Source: Bergeyella_A cardium
GTDB lineage: Bacteria > Bacteroidota > Bacteroidia > Flavobacteriales > Weeksellaceae
DNA: 64,000 bases
Assembly: GCF_030012605.2 (NCBI RefSeq)
Contig: NZ_CP114055.2
Strand: one strand, 5' to 3'
Shown: piece by piece, positions 32,175 through 41,698 of the stretch
How the letters are laid out: each line of letters begins with the position of its first letter
Numbering within the stretch: position 1 is the stretch's first letter
The notes under the pieces: generated by a model
Database searches by the model: none
Seen by the model: only the letters and a program-made list of their open reading frames with translations
Told to the model about the DNA's origin: nothing
Made by a program: the position numbers and the translations under genes

Positions 32175-34130
32175 ATGAATGCTATTGAAGAATTAAAGAA
32201 GAGAATTTATAGTGGAGATAATGTTGTAAGCCTTTCAGATATGAGATATCTGCCGAGGTGGGCTATTTTGTTGATAGATATTTTCCTGATTTTTATTGCT
32301 ATAATCACTGCTTGTTGGTTTTTTAAACGTTTTGGAAATATAGAAGTTTTTTCTCATCGTGTTGGGGTTGGTGGTTTTATTCTGATGGTAAATATCTTCT
32401 TTATGTATATCTTCAAAACTTTTGCGGGGATTATTCGACATTCTACCTTCATTGACTTATTAAAACTTATACTTGTTATTTTATGTTCTACCATTAGTGT
32501 AGGTTTTATTAATTATGGTATTATACAGTTTACGGGTGTTCGGCTTATACAGCATTCAGTAGTATTTTTATTTATATTTAGTATTATAGCCTGTATGCTC
32601 CTTTTCTCTCTTCGTTTGGTAGTAAAGGAGATGTTTTATATAGTAAAAGATTATGGGCATCTTACTTTTGGTAAGAAAGTGTTGGTTCTTGGAGTGGGAG
32701 AGAAGTCTGTAGCTATAGCAAAGGCAATAAAAGATAATTCACAATCACCATATGTAGTTACAGGTTTTATTACCAATAGAAAAGATTCTAAAAGTGCAAA
32801 ATTACTCGGAAAGAGAATTTACCATAAGACTGATCTTGAAAAAAGTACAAAAGAGAGCCTTGATATAGATGGAATCATTGTACTGAAAGAAATTATTTCC
32901 AAAAAGGAACTTGATGAATGGGTAGCTCTTTTCTTGGAAAAAAAACTCCAAGTATTGAAGGCTGGAGATATAGAAAAGTTCGGTAGTAAGGAGAATAAGC
33001 TCGGTATACAAAAATTACAGATAGAAGATTTGCTCAACAGAAAGCAGATAAAAATTGAGAATAAAGAAGTAGAGCAGAGACATCTTGGGAAAGCAGTGCT
33101 GGTAACGGGAGGTGCAGGCTCTATCGGTAGTGAAATTGTGAGGCAGGTAGCACAGTACAAACCGAGTGTATTGGTCGTACTTGATCAAGCAGAGACTCCT
33201 CTATACGATATAGAACTCGAAATGAGGCAGAATTTCCCAGAGGTGGATATTAAATTTATCCTTGCAGATATTACCCATAAGGATAGGGTAGAGGCGCTTT
33301 TCCAAGAGTATAGATTCTCTATGGTCTATCACGCTGCAGCATATAAGCATGTGCCTCTTGTGGAGAATAATCCTAATGAAGGCACCCTTGCAAATGTATT
33401 GGGAACTAAGAATCTGGCACTGTTATCAAGTGAATATAATGTCAATCGCTTTGTAATGGTCTCCACAGATAAAGCGGTGAACCCTACCAATGTAATGGGG
33501 GCAACCAAACGAACGGCAGAGCTCTTTGTGCAGGCATTGCAGGGTATGGAGGGGAATAAAACCAAGTTTATTACCACTCGATTTGGTAATGTTTTAGGTT
33601 CTAATGGCTCGGTAATCCCTTACTTTAAGAAGCAAATAGAAGCTGGCGGCCCCGTAACCATAACCCACCCTGATATTGTACGATATTTTATGACTATTCC
33701 AGAGGCGTGTGAGCTTGTTCTTACCGCAGGGGTTATGGGTAATGGTGGTGAAATCTATGTTTTTGATATGGGAGAACCCGTAAAAATTGTAGACCTCGCA
33801 AAAAGAATGATAAAGCTCTCAGGTTTTGAACCTGATATAGATATTAAAATTATATTTACAGGGCTTAGACCAGGGGAAAAACTCTATGAAGAACTCCTGA
33901 GCGATGATACCAAAAACCTGCCTACTACTCACGAGAAGATAATGATTTCCAAAGACCCATCTATGCCGTTTGCTGATATAGATAGTCTTACAGATGAACT
34001 TATATTATTAGCAAAAGAAAATGATAAAATGGAAGTAGTAAGGCTAATAAAGAAAATAGTAAGAGAATTTAAAAGCAATAACTCCATATACGAGAGACTT
34101 GATAAACACAATGAGTCTTCGGTTTTTTAA
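32175..34130 (+). CDS. UDP-HexNAc 4,6-dehydratase, PglF/WbpM/CapD type
   Basis: A 651-residue membrane enzyme that converts a UDP-N-acetylhexosamine to the 4-keto-6-deoxy sugar, the first step to 4-amino-4,6-dideoxy sugars. About four N-terminal helices (residues 25-160) anchor it. A first nucleotide-binding-like domain and then the catalytic SDR domain follow, with VLVTGGAGSIGSEIVRQ and the active-site segment STDKAVNPTNVMGATKR. There the usual SDR tyrosine is replaced by methionine, the mark of the large dehydratases. The frame also opens from a TTG at 32112, but the ATG at 32175 (MNAIEELKKR) lies behind the promoter box and is preferred. It heads the locus with the PglE-like aminotransferase at its far end. 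Confidence 0.9.
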   Translation: MNAIEELKKRIYSGDNVVSLSDMRYLPRWAILLIDIFLIFIAIITACWFFKRFGNIEVFSHRVGVGGFILMVNIFFMYIFKTFAGIIRHSTFIDLLKLILVILCSTISVGFINYGIIQFTGVRLIQHSVVFLFIFSIIACMLLFSLRLVVKEMFYIVKDYGHLTFGKKVLVLGVGEKSVAIAKAIKDNSQSPYVVTGFITNRKDSKSAKLLGKRIYHKTDLEKSTKESLDIDGIIVLKEIISKKELDEWVALFLEKKLQVLKAGDIEKFGSKENKLGIQKLQIEDLLNRKQIKIENKEVEQRHLGKAVLVTGGAGSIGSEIVRQVAQYKPSVLVVLDQAETPLYDIELEMRQNFPEVDIKFILADITHKDRVEALFQEYRFSMVYHAAAYKHVPLVENNPNEGTLANVLGTKNLALLSSEYNVNRFVMVSTDKAVNPTNVMGATKRTAELFVQALQGMEGNKTKFITTRFGNVLGSNGSVIPYFKKQIEAGGPVTITHPDIVRYFMTIPEACELVLTAGVMGNGGEIYVFDMGEPVKIVDLAKRMIKLSGFEPDIDIKIIFTGLRPGEKLYEELLSDDTKNLPTTHEKIMISKDPSMPFADIDSLTDELILLAKENDKMEVVRLIKKIVREFKSNNSIYERLDKHNESSVF

Positions 34131-34133
34131 TTG

Positions 34134-34141
34134 TATATTTG
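34134..34141 (+). promoter_or_regulatory. -7 promoter box of the Wza-like gene
   Basis: TATATTTG, exact match to the consensus, 23 bp before the ATG and just after the stop of the dehydratase gene. Confidence 0.5.
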
Positions 34142-34164
34142 CACCACTTTTTATAATAATATAA

Positions 34165-34962
34165 ATGAACATTATTAAGCAGATTTTACCTTTATTTGGG
34201 TTAATATTTTTATTCTCTTGTGAGCCGAGGAAAAACCTCAACTATATGCAAGATATAGAGAAAATAGTTCTTGAAAATGCACATAAATTACAGCAGACTA
34301 CTCTGCAACCAGGTGATGAGCTTGTTATTATGGTGATGGCAAAAGATGCTGATGTAGCTGCTCCCTTTAATCAAAGCTATTCTTCGGGTAAAGCATTACA
34401 GAATTTAAATATTACAGGTAATGTTCAGAACATCTCTCAAACAGCTTCTGGACCTACTTATATAGTAGATGATGAGGGAGCTATTGATATGCCGATCTTA
34501 GGTAAAATCAATGTAAAGGGACTGACGATAGATGGATTAAAATCTACTCTCTATAATAAACTCAGAAGATACATAAAAGAGCCTTCCGTAAGTGTTCGGC
34601 TTAATAATTTTAAAGTCTCCGTAATGGGAGAGGTTACTCGCCCTGGTGAGTATATATTATCAGATGGGAAAGGTACCCTAATGCAGGCACTGAGCTTAGC
34701 AGGAGACCTTACCATTTACGGACTTAGAGATGAAGTCCTCCTCATACGAACTACCGAAGGTAGAGTAGAGCAAACTAAGATAGACCTCTCAAAAGCAGAT
34801 TTTATTAATTCTCCCTACTATATCTTAAAACAAGGAGATGTCATCTATGTGCCTGCAAATAAAACAAGACAGAAAGCCTCTCGCCTTGACCCTAATGCAG
34901 GTATATACATCTCAGTAGCCAGTGTGATTATTGGTCTTTTAGCATTGTTTATCAGGAAATAA
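34165..34962 (+). CDS. Polysaccharide export outer-membrane lipoprotein (Wza-like)
   Basis: A 265-residue lipoprotein with lipobox LFSC (Cys19). It carries the poly_export domain (LQPGDELVIMVMAKD, residues about 45-60; AIDMPILGKINVKGLT) and a SLBB domain (VSVMGEVTRPGEYILSDGKGTLMQALSLAGD). A single C-terminal hydrophobic helix (residues about 246-263) ends IRK. Wza-type proteins form the outer-membrane channel for group 1 capsule export. It is followed by the Wzc-like kinase gene after 74 bp. Confidence 0.92.
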   Translation: MNIIKQILPLFGLIFLFSCEPRKNLNYMQDIEKIVLENAHKLQQTTLQPGDELVIMVMAKDADVAAPFNQSYSSGKALQNLNITGNVQNISQTASGPTYIVDDEGAIDMPILGKINVKGLTIDGLKSTLYNKLRRYIKEPSVSVRLNNFKVSVMGEVTRPGEYILSDGKGTLMQALSLAGDLTIYGLRDEVLLIRTTEGRVEQTKIDLSKADFINSPYYILKQGDVIYVPANKTRQKASRLDPNAGIYISVASVIIGLLALFIRK

Positions 34963-35036
34963 TCCCTTGCCATTACACGGGTTTAGCCTGTTTCCTTTTC
35001 ATTAGATAAAATCATCAACGATTAATATAAAAAAGA

Positions 35037-37406
35037 ATGTCATCAGAAAAAACGATAGATACAAACACTTCAGAAGAATTTAATTTAGCGGAAATCATAA
35101 AGCCTTACTTACAGCGCTGGAAATGGTTTATCATAAGTATATTCCTTACTTTATTTCTTACTTATTTTGCATTGAAGTTTATGACTCCTGTTTATAAAGT
35201 GGAGTCTACCGTTCTTATAAAAGATGCAGATAATTCCTCTGGTAGTCCAGAACTCGGGCTCCTTGCTGATTTGTCTGGTTTTGGTGGATTAAAAACCAAT
35301 AGCATAGATAATGAAATCCAGATTTTCAGCTCCAAAAAACTAATGCGTGAAGTTGTACAGAATAATAATTTTCAAGCAAGCCTCTTTGCTAAGAAAGGTT
35401 TTAGAAAGGTAGAGCTTTACAAAGAGACTTCTCCTGTTAGTGTGAAGATTATCAGTGAAACTCCTAATGTAGACTTCCCTAAAAAACCTTTAGAGCTTAT
35501 CGTTAAAGGCAATAAACTGAGCCTCAATTCTGATGAACTCAAAAAAGAAATCACCTCTGAGCTTGGGAAGACCATCTCCCTGCCTTATGCCAAAATGATT
35601 ATCACTAAAAACGAGACCTACAATCCAAAACTCAATAAAGACATAGATGTATCTGCATTAGAGCTTCATATTTCTTCGCTTGAAAAGGCAGTGAATTATT
35701 ATCAAGAGATTCTAAAAGTAGATTTGGTCAATAAAGATGCTACGGTTATCGCGCTCTCTATGAATTACCCTAATATCAAAAAAGCAGAGGATCTTATCAA
35801 TGACCTCATTATTGCTTATAATATTGATGCGATAGACGACAAGAGTTCGGAGTCTAAAAAAACCCTCGATTTCATCGATGAAAGAATAAAAAAACTCTCC
35901 ATAGAACTCGGTGATGTAGAAAATAAAAAAGAGCAGTTCAAAGTAGATTATAAAATTACTGATATCCCTACCGAAGCTAAGCTCAGTCTCGAAACTACCG
36001 TTGAAAACAGAGCAAAACAACTCGAAGCAGATGCCCAGCTTGAGCTTACCAACTCGCTGATATCCTATGTCTCCAAACAAGGAGCTTACCAAGTCCTCCC
36101 AACTAATGTCGGGCTTCAAAATGCAGATGCTTCTACTGTAATTTCTACCTATAATAAGCTCGTCCTTGAGAGAAATCGTCTCTTGGAATCCGCTACTGAG
36201 GAAAATCCTACCGTAATAGACCTCACAAAGCAGATTAATGCGATGCGTTCCTCTGTATTGCAGTCTTTACAAAAGAATAAAATCGCTTTAGAAATCACAA
36301 GGAATGAATTCCTTAGCGAGCAGAATAAAATCTCTGGCAGAATCTCTCAACTTCCCTCTATGGAGAAACTTTTCAGAGGGATAGAAAGACAGCAGCAGAT
36401 AAAAGAAAGCCTCTATCTATTGCTTTTGCAGAAGAGGGAAGAGTCTGCCATTACTCAATCCATTATTGCCGATAAAGCAAGGGTGGTAGACACCGCATAC
36501 CCCTCTGATAAGCCCGTCGCTCCAAAGAATATGATTATCCTGCTTGTAGGTTTGGTTATCGGTCTCCTCATTCCTTTAGCTATCATTTATATTTATGAGC
36601 TTGTAGATAATAAAATCAAGTCTAAGCATGATATTCAAAAGCTATCCACCACTCCTGTCATAGCAGAATTGCCAAGCATTAAGAAAGGAGAGGATGATAT
36701 TATTAAAGTAAATGATGTTTCACCAGTTGCTGAGGCATTTAGAATACTGATTACGAATCTGAACTTTATGCTTCCTAAAAAGCACAAAGGTAAAGTGGTT
36801 TTCGTTACCTCTTCTGTAAAAGGCGAGGGTAAAACCTTTACTTCTATCAATCTGGCGCTTACTCTTGCTAATCCTAGAACCAAAGTGCTCATTATAGGTT
36901 CTGATATCCGAAATCCTCAGTTGCAGAGATACGATCCTAAAAGCCGTGCCTATGCAGGTCTTACCGAATATCTCCATTCTGACGATATACAGGTAGAGGA
37001 TATCATTCATCAGTCGCTATTTAATCCAAATTGTGATGTAGTTTATTCTGGAATGATACCTCCAAACCCTACAGAGCTCCTCTCTAATGGTAGATTTGAG
37101 CAGCTCCTCAATACATTGAGCACTCAGTATGATTATATCATTGTAGATACAGCACCTTTACTTCTTGTTACGGATACATTATTGTTCGCGGAGCTTGCAG
37201 ATGCCACGCTTTATGTTACCCGTTCTAAGTACACTGAGCGAGAGCTTATCAATTTTGCAAATGATAATATCAACAGTCATAAGCTCAACAATGTTGCTTT
37301 TGTTATTAATGATGTAAGTAAGACGAATCTCGGTTATGGTAATAAATACGGCTACGGCTACCATAGCAAAGAGAAAAAAGGATTTTTCAGAAGATTATTA
37401 GGATAA
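35037..37406 (+). CDS. Polysaccharide co-polymerase tyrosine autokinase (Wzc-like)
   Basis: A 789-residue inner-membrane protein that controls chain length and couples polymerisation to export through Wza. An N-terminal helix (about 34-55) begins the Wzz domain. A long periplasmic coiled coil follows, with a GNVR-like region near 430-470 and a second helix (IILLVGLVIGLLIPLAIIYI, about 500). The cytosolic BY-kinase domain has SVKGEGKTFTSINLA (Walker A, about 600), IIGSDIRNPQLQRY (A') and YIIVDTAPLLLVTD (Walker B). The C-terminal tail has a tyrosine cluster (YGNKYGYGYH), the usual autophosphorylation site. It is 8 bp from the epimerase gene. Confidence 0.93.
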   Translation: MSSEKTIDTNTSEEFNLAEIIKPYLQRWKWFIISIFLTLFLTYFALKFMTPVYKVESTVLIKDADNSSGSPELGLLADLSGFGGLKTNSIDNEIQIFSSKKLMREVVQNNNFQASLFAKKGFRKVELYKETSPVSVKIISETPNVDFPKKPLELIVKGNKLSLNSDELKKEITSELGKTISLPYAKMIITKNETYNPKLNKDIDVSALELHISSLEKAVNYYQEILKVDLVNKDATVIALSMNYPNIKKAEDLINDLIIAYNIDAIDDKSSESKKTLDFIDERIKKLSIELGDVENKKEQFKVDYKITDIPTEAKLSLETTVENRAKQLEADAQLELTNSLISYVSKQGAYQVLPTNVGLQNADASTVISTYNKLVLERNRLLESATEENPTVIDLTKQINAMRSSVLQSLQKNKIALEITRNEFLSEQNKISGRISQLPSMEKLFRGIERQQQIKESLYLLLLQKREESAITQSIIADKARVVDTAYPSDKPVAPKNMIILLVGLVIGLLIPLAIIYIYELVDNKIKSKHDIQKLSTTPVIAELPSIKKGEDDIIKVNDVSPVAEAFRILITNLNFMLPKKHKGKVVFVTSSVKGEGKTFTSINLALTLANPRTKVLIIGSDIRNPQLQRYDPKSRAYAGLTEYLHSDDIQVEDIIHQSLFNPNCDVVYSGMIPPNPTELLSNGRFEQLLNTLSTQYDYIIVDTAPLLLVTDTLLFAELADATLYVTRSKYTERELINFANDNINSHKLNNVAFVINDVSKTNLGYGNKYGYGYHSKEKKGFFRRLLG

Positions 37407-37414
37407 GGTTTAAT

Positions 37415-38404
37415 ATGGACTTCTCAAAATTACAAGATAAAAAGGTATTGGTTACGGGTGGAGCAGGCTTTATCGGCTCTAATCTTTGTGAAAAATTATT
37501 AGAAATCGGAGCTGTAGTTACGGTTTTAGATAATTTTGCTACTGGACACAGGCATAATATTGAACCATTTTTCTCTAATCCTAAATTTTCCCTTATAGAA
37601 GGTGATATTCGTGATTTAGAAACTTGCCAAAAAGCTTGCAAAGGTCAGGATTATGTGCTTCATGAGGCTGCTTTGGGCTCTGTTCCTCGTTCCATCAATG
37701 ACCCTGTTACAAGCAATGATGTGAATGTATCAGGCTTTCTCAATATGCTCGTTGCAGCGAGAGATGCAGCGGTAAAAAGGTTAGTCTATGCCGCGAGTTC
37801 GTCTACTTATGGAGACTCCCAGTCATTACCAAAGGTAGAGGATGTTATTGGAAAACCACTTTCTCCTTATGCAATTACAAAATATGTAAATGAGCTTTAT
37901 GCAGATGTATTTAAACGAACTTACAATTTTGATACTGTTGGATTAAGATATTTCAATGTATTTGGGAGAAGGCAAGATCCTAATGGAGCTTATGCTGCGG
38001 TTATTCCTAAGTTTGTTATTCAATTGATGAATCATCAGTCTCCTACAATCAATGGAGATGGTACTTATTCCAGAGATTTTACCTATATAGATAATGTCGT
38101 TCAGATGAATCTCCTTGCACTCATTTCAGAAGATGAGGGAGCTATTAATCAAGTGTATAACACAGCGGTGGGAGACAGAACAACTATCAAGCAAATGGCA
38201 GAATTATTAAAAGAATATCTCTCTGCATACGATACTGAAATCGCTAATGTAGAAATCCTCCACGGGCCTAATCGTCAGGGGGATGTTCCTCATTCATTGG
38301 CAAGTATAGAAAAGGCTCAGAAGAATTTAGGATACCATCCTACTCATAAGTTTGAAGAGGGACTAAAAGAAGCTGTAGATTGGTATTGGAAAAATTTAAA
38401 GTAA
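37415..38404 (+). CDS. UDP-N-acetylglucosamine 4-epimerase, WbpP/TviC type
   Basis: A 329-residue extended SDR epimerase. The NAD-binding VLVTGGAGFIGSNLCEKLLE starts at residue 11, the acidic loop DNFATGHRHNI follows, then AASSSTYGDS with the catalytic Ser/Thr, and SPYAITKYVNELYAD contains YxxxK. The WbpP/TviC group epimerises UDP-GlcNAc or UDP-GlcNAcA to the galacto form. Next to a TviB-like dehydrogenase, it most likely contributes to making UDP-GalNAcA. The 18-bp gap to that gene supports co-expression. Confidence 0.88.
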   Translation: MDFSKLQDKKVLVTGGAGFIGSNLCEKLLEIGAVVTVLDNFATGHRHNIEPFFSNPKFSLIEGDIRDLETCQKACKGQDYVLHEAALGSVPRSINDPVTSNDVNVSGFLNMLVAARDAAVKRLVYAASSSTYGDSQSLPKVEDVIGKPLSPYAITKYVNELYADVFKRTYNFDTVGLRYFNVFGRRQDPNGAYAAVIPKFVIQLMNHQSPTINGDGTYSRDFTYIDNVVQMNLLALISEDEGAINQVYNTAVGDRTTIKQMAELLKEYLSAYDTEIANVEILHGPNRQGDVPHSLASIEKAQKNLGYHPTHKFEEGLKEAVDWYWKNLK

Positions 38405-38422
38405 AAAGTAAGAATATAAAAA

Positions 38423-39706
38423 ATGGATCATAAAATAGCAGTTATAGGTTTAGGATATGTCGGTCTTCCATTGGCAAGATTATTCGCAATGAAATACCCT
38501 GTGGTAGGATTTGACATTAACCAGAAAAGAATTACAGAACTCAATGCAGGACACGATGAAACTTTGGAGGTTTCTGATGAACTTTTGAAGTCAGTTTTGG
38601 TTGGAGAAAACCCATTCAATACAAGTTCTAACGGACTTTTCTGCTCATCAAATCTGGAAGATATAAAAGATGCCAATATCTACATTATCACTGTTCCTAC
38701 ACCTGTGGATAGGAATAATCGCCCAGACCTTACACCTCTTATAAAAGCAAGTGAGACCGTAGGAAAAGTCATCAAAAAAGGAGATATTGTTATTTACGAA
38801 TCTACTGTTTATCCTGGGGCAACGGAGGAAGATTGTATCCCTGTGGTGGAGAAGGCTTCAGGATTGAAATTTAATCAAGATTTCTTTGCTGGATATTCCC
38901 CTGAAAGGATTAATCCAGGTGATAAAGAGCATACTGTAGAGAAAATTCTAAAAGTAACTTCTGGCTCCACACCAGAAATCGGAAAAGTGGTGGATAACCT
39001 TTATTCATCAGTAATTACGGCAGGAACTCACCTTGCGCCAACTATTAAAGTTGCTGAAGCAGCAAAAGTGATTGAAAATTCTCAAAGAGATATTAATATT
39101 GCTTTCGTAAATGAATTGGCTAAAATATTTAATCTAATGGATATCAATACTCACGATGTACTAAAGGCAGCAGGCACTAAGTGGAATTTTCTTCCATTTA
39201 AGCCAGGTCTCGTTGGGGGACATTGCATCGGTGTAGATCCATATTATTTAGCACAGAAGGCTCAAGAATACGGCTATCATCCAGAGATTATCCTTGCGGG
39301 GAGAAGAATGAACGATTCTATGGGCAAATATGTTGCAGAGCAAGTGATAAAGGCGATGATTAAGAAGAATATTCAAATCAATGGTGCTAAAGTCCTAATG
39401 CTTGGGGTAACTTTTAAAGAAAATTGCCCAGATGTCCGAAATACAAAAATCGTAGATGTCATTTCTGCTTTGGAGGATTTCGGTGTGAAGGTAAGTACTT
39501 TTGACCCTTGGGCAAATCCTTCTGAGGTTCAGCATGAGTACGGTATCACGAGTACTCAGCAACTCCCTAATGGGAAGTATGATGCAATTATCTTTGGGGT
39601 AGCTCATAAAGATTTTAAAAATTTAGATATAGAAACTTTAAAGACCTCAAGTACTGTAGTCTATGATGTAAAAGGTGTTTTTGAGAATGTGGATAAGAGA
39701 CTTTAA
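38423..39706 (+). CDS. UDP-N-acetyl-hexosamine 6-dehydrogenase, TviB/WbpO type
   Basis: A 427-residue NAD-dependent dehydrogenase that oxidises C6 of a UDP-N-acetylhexosamine to the uronic acid. The N-terminal Rossmann motif GLGYVGLPLARLFA is at residues 10-23. The catalytic cysteine is in GGHCIGVDPYYLAQKA (about residue 265), followed by the family segment GYHPEIILAGRRMNDSMG and the C-terminal MLGVTFKENCPDVRNTK. The pattern is that of the Vi-antigen TviB group. With the epimerase next door it predicts UDP-GalNAcA as a precursor of the polysaccharide. Confidence 0.9.
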   Translation: MDHKIAVIGLGYVGLPLARLFAMKYPVVGFDINQKRITELNAGHDETLEVSDELLKSVLVGENPFNTSSNGLFCSSNLEDIKDANIYIITVPTPVDRNNRPDLTPLIKASETVGKVIKKGDIVIYESTVYPGATEEDCIPVVEKASGLKFNQDFFAGYSPERINPGDKEHTVEKILKVTSGSTPEIGKVVDNLYSSVITAGTHLAPTIKVAEAAKVIENSQRDINIAFVNELAKIFNLMDINTHDVLKAAGTKWNFLPFKPGLVGGHCIGVDPYYLAQKAQEYGYHPEIILAGRRMNDSMGKYVAEQVIKAMIKKNIQINGAKVLMLGVTFKENCPDVRNTKIVDVISALEDFGVKVSTFDPWANPSEVQHEYGITSTQQLPNGKYDAIIFGVAHKDFKNLDIETLKTSSTVVYDVKGVFENVDKRL

Positions 39707-39994
39707 TTCCAAAATTATCTGCTATTTTATTAAATTAATAAACTTATAGAATAAGAGATCTTTAGGCTGAAAAAGTTATATGAAGACAATGTACATTTAT
39801 TGATAATCATTACCTTTGGCATCAGTAATAAATTTTTAAAAACTAATAAGAGATTTTTCTAAAAAAATCTGCAAGATGGAAGGATAATTTAGTAAGCCAT
39901 CACAAAATTGCTTAGAATAGAATATAGGAAGAGAGTAATATTATACTTGAAAAGCCTAAAGAAAAACTATAATAATTGAAGAAAGGAAAAAAAG
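39707..39994 (+). other. 288-bp intergenic interval with a candidate internal promoter
   Basis: No coding region was found. TACCTTTG (39811-39818) fits the -7 consensus, and a perfect 8-bp hairpin AGATTTTT/AAAAATCT lies at 39851-39870 in what would be the leader. It has no T-run, so it is not a plain terminator. The interval separates the nucleotide-sugar genes from the tightly packed assembly and acyl genes, and may mark an internal promoter or a recombination joint. Confidence 0.4.
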
Positions 39995-40693
39995 ATGGAT
40001 ATTAAATTTCTTATAGCTCCACTAATGTATGCTGTATCTATTTATATAGATGTATTTACCTATCATTTAAAATTTAATCTTCACGATAATAAAAATTTCA
40101 GATATCTTTTTTCCCTTATCAATGTTTTTCAGTATTCTGCTCGGGGGTTTATTCTTATCTTCGCACCTATTATGGCCTACTATACCGAGTCTGTAAAAGA
40201 TAAGGACTTAATCTGGCTAATGACCCTCCTTGCACACATATTCGTCATTCTTCTCCTTATAATGCTTTATAGTAGAAGGTATTCCTTAGCTATATCAAGA
40301 TTTATTATATCAAAACTTAATTTCTTCCTTGGAAAAGTAGAGTATAAAAAAGATTTCACGATTATTTTGAATCCTACTTTTAGAAAGGAGGCTATTAATT
40401 TTAAGAAAGACAGTTTGTTTTTTGGTTTTTCTTTTCTAGCTTCATCTGTATATGGTTTTAGTATGACTTTTCTTTACTACATTGCATTTTATTTTCCGCA
40501 GAAAGTTCTTATGCTAAGTTCTTATAGCCAGGTACTGAATTCAGTAGGAGCTATGAGTCTCCTCCTGTTTATAGATCCAAGGATGATGGCTTCTATTGAT
40601 AATGGTAAAGGATTAAAAGAGCTTAACATCATTACCACAAGTAGAATATGTGCTCATTTTGTATTAATATTAATTCTTTTATTTATTAGATAA
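39995..40693 (+). CDS. Amj-like (DUF2837) membrane protein, candidate lipid-linked oligosaccharide flippase
   Basis: A 232-residue protein with about six hydrophobic helices. It resembles the Amj/DUF2837 family, known from Bacillus subtilis as an alternative lipid II flippase. The N-terminal LMYAVSIYIDVFTYHLKF, the following SLINVFQYSARGFILIFAPI and the C-terminal SSYSQVLNSVGAMSLLLFIDPRM align in order and spacing with segments I recall from Amj. No Wzx (MATE/PST-type) gene is present in the locus, and this gene lies immediately before the polymerase gene (1 bp), where Wzx often is. So it probably flips the undecaprenyl-linked repeat unit. The family call is from remembered sequence only. Confidence 0.55.
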   Translation: MDIKFLIAPLMYAVSIYIDVFTYHLKFNLHDNKNFRYLFSLINVFQYSARGFILIFAPIMAYYTESVKDKDLIWLMTLLAHIFVILLLIMLYSRRYSLAISRFIISKLNFFLGKVEYKKDFTIILNPTFRKEAINFKKDSLFFGFSFLASSVYGFSMTFLYYIAFYFPQKVLMLSSYSQVLNSVGAMSLLLFIDPRMMASIDNGKGLKELNIITTSRICAHFVLILILLFIR

Positions 40694-40694
40694 A

Positions 40695-41693
40695 ATGAAT
40701 GAGTTACATTTATATTTGGGAATTACTTTCCTTTTTTTTTATTTAGGATGTCTGCACAAGAATCCTGTTCATAAAGCATTTTTTACATTTGCTTTTATCG
40801 TTTTCAGTTTTATTTTACGTTTCTCTATAGATGTAAGTTGGGGCAAAGATTATATGGCATACTATCATCTGTATAGAATGGAGAAACCAGAGAAATTACT
40901 TGATTATTTTACCAAAGAGCCTTATCTCTATTTGCTTCATACTTTCTGTTCAAACCTTTTAGATACCAGAAAAGAAGTTTTCCAACTGATGTTTTACTTT
41001 AATTTCATCATTGTTAATAGCTTTTTTATATGGCTTATTTGGGCAGAAAATGTCCGTACTTGGAAAAAAATGATATTTTTCTCCCTCTACTACTTGTTGT
41101 TCTCCTATGTTTTGCTTAGGAATGGGATTCCATATGTTATATTTGCATACTTTATCCATCAGATTTATAATGATAAGAAAACTACAAAATTAGTATATCT
41201 TACTCCGTTTATGCACTTTAGTTCTACTGTTCCAATAGTGCTTATTTTTCATAAGAGTAAGAAGTATTTTTATTATTTTACTATTGTTTTTTCCCTTTTA
41301 GTATCAGTAATATTTGTAGGTACTCTTTTAAACCGACCAGAGCTTGAGTTGATAAATAGTAAGTTTAATGCATATAGCGAGAAACAGATATTTAGTATTA
41401 TACATTATATATTTTTTGCTGTCTTTATGTCTGCTACTTTTGTTGCTTATCTTTTTCTAAGGAAGCGATTCTTCCATCCAGTAATTATTACTACACTTGC
41501 GCTTTATATACTGGTATTTTTTATTAGTCCTATCGCAGCATTTAGGTATTCACCTTATTTACTTACGGGGCTTATTTTTATTAGGGTAGATGATACTAAA
41601 TACAAACGCTTTAATAATTTAATGGATTATGCTTCTATAGTGATTCTTTTCCATTTTATCTATACTTTCTATGATACGCACGAAATAAGCTAA
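40695..41693 (+). CDS. Wzy/EpsG-like O-antigen or capsule polymerase
   Basis: A 332-residue integral membrane protein with about nine or ten predicted helices and a large periplasmic loop region. The segment RFSIDVSWGKDYMAYYHLY near residue 45 and FRYSPYLLTGLIF near the end are typical of EpsG/Wzy-like polymerases, which join repeat units in the periplasm. Such proteins are recognised mainly by topology, so family membership is less certain than locus context. It lies between the flippase candidate and a glycosyltransferase and shares their AT-rich composition. Confidence 0.75.
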   Translation: MNELHLYLGITFLFFYLGCLHKNPVHKAFFTFAFIVFSFILRFSIDVSWGKDYMAYYHLYRMEKPEKLLDYFTKEPYLYLLHTFCSNLLDTRKEVFQLMFYFNFIIVNSFFIWLIWAENVRTWKKMIFFSLYYLLFSYVLLRNGIPYVIFAYFIHQIYNDKKTTKLVYLTPFMHFSSTVPIVLIFHKSKKYFYYFTIVFSLLVSVIFVGTLLNRPELELINSKFNAYSEKQIFSIIHYIFFAVFMSATFVAYLFLRKRFFHPVIITTLALYILVFFISPIAAFRYSPYLLTGLIFIRVDDTKYKRFNNLMDYASIVILFHFIYTFYDTHEIS

Positions 41694-41698
41694 GCATT

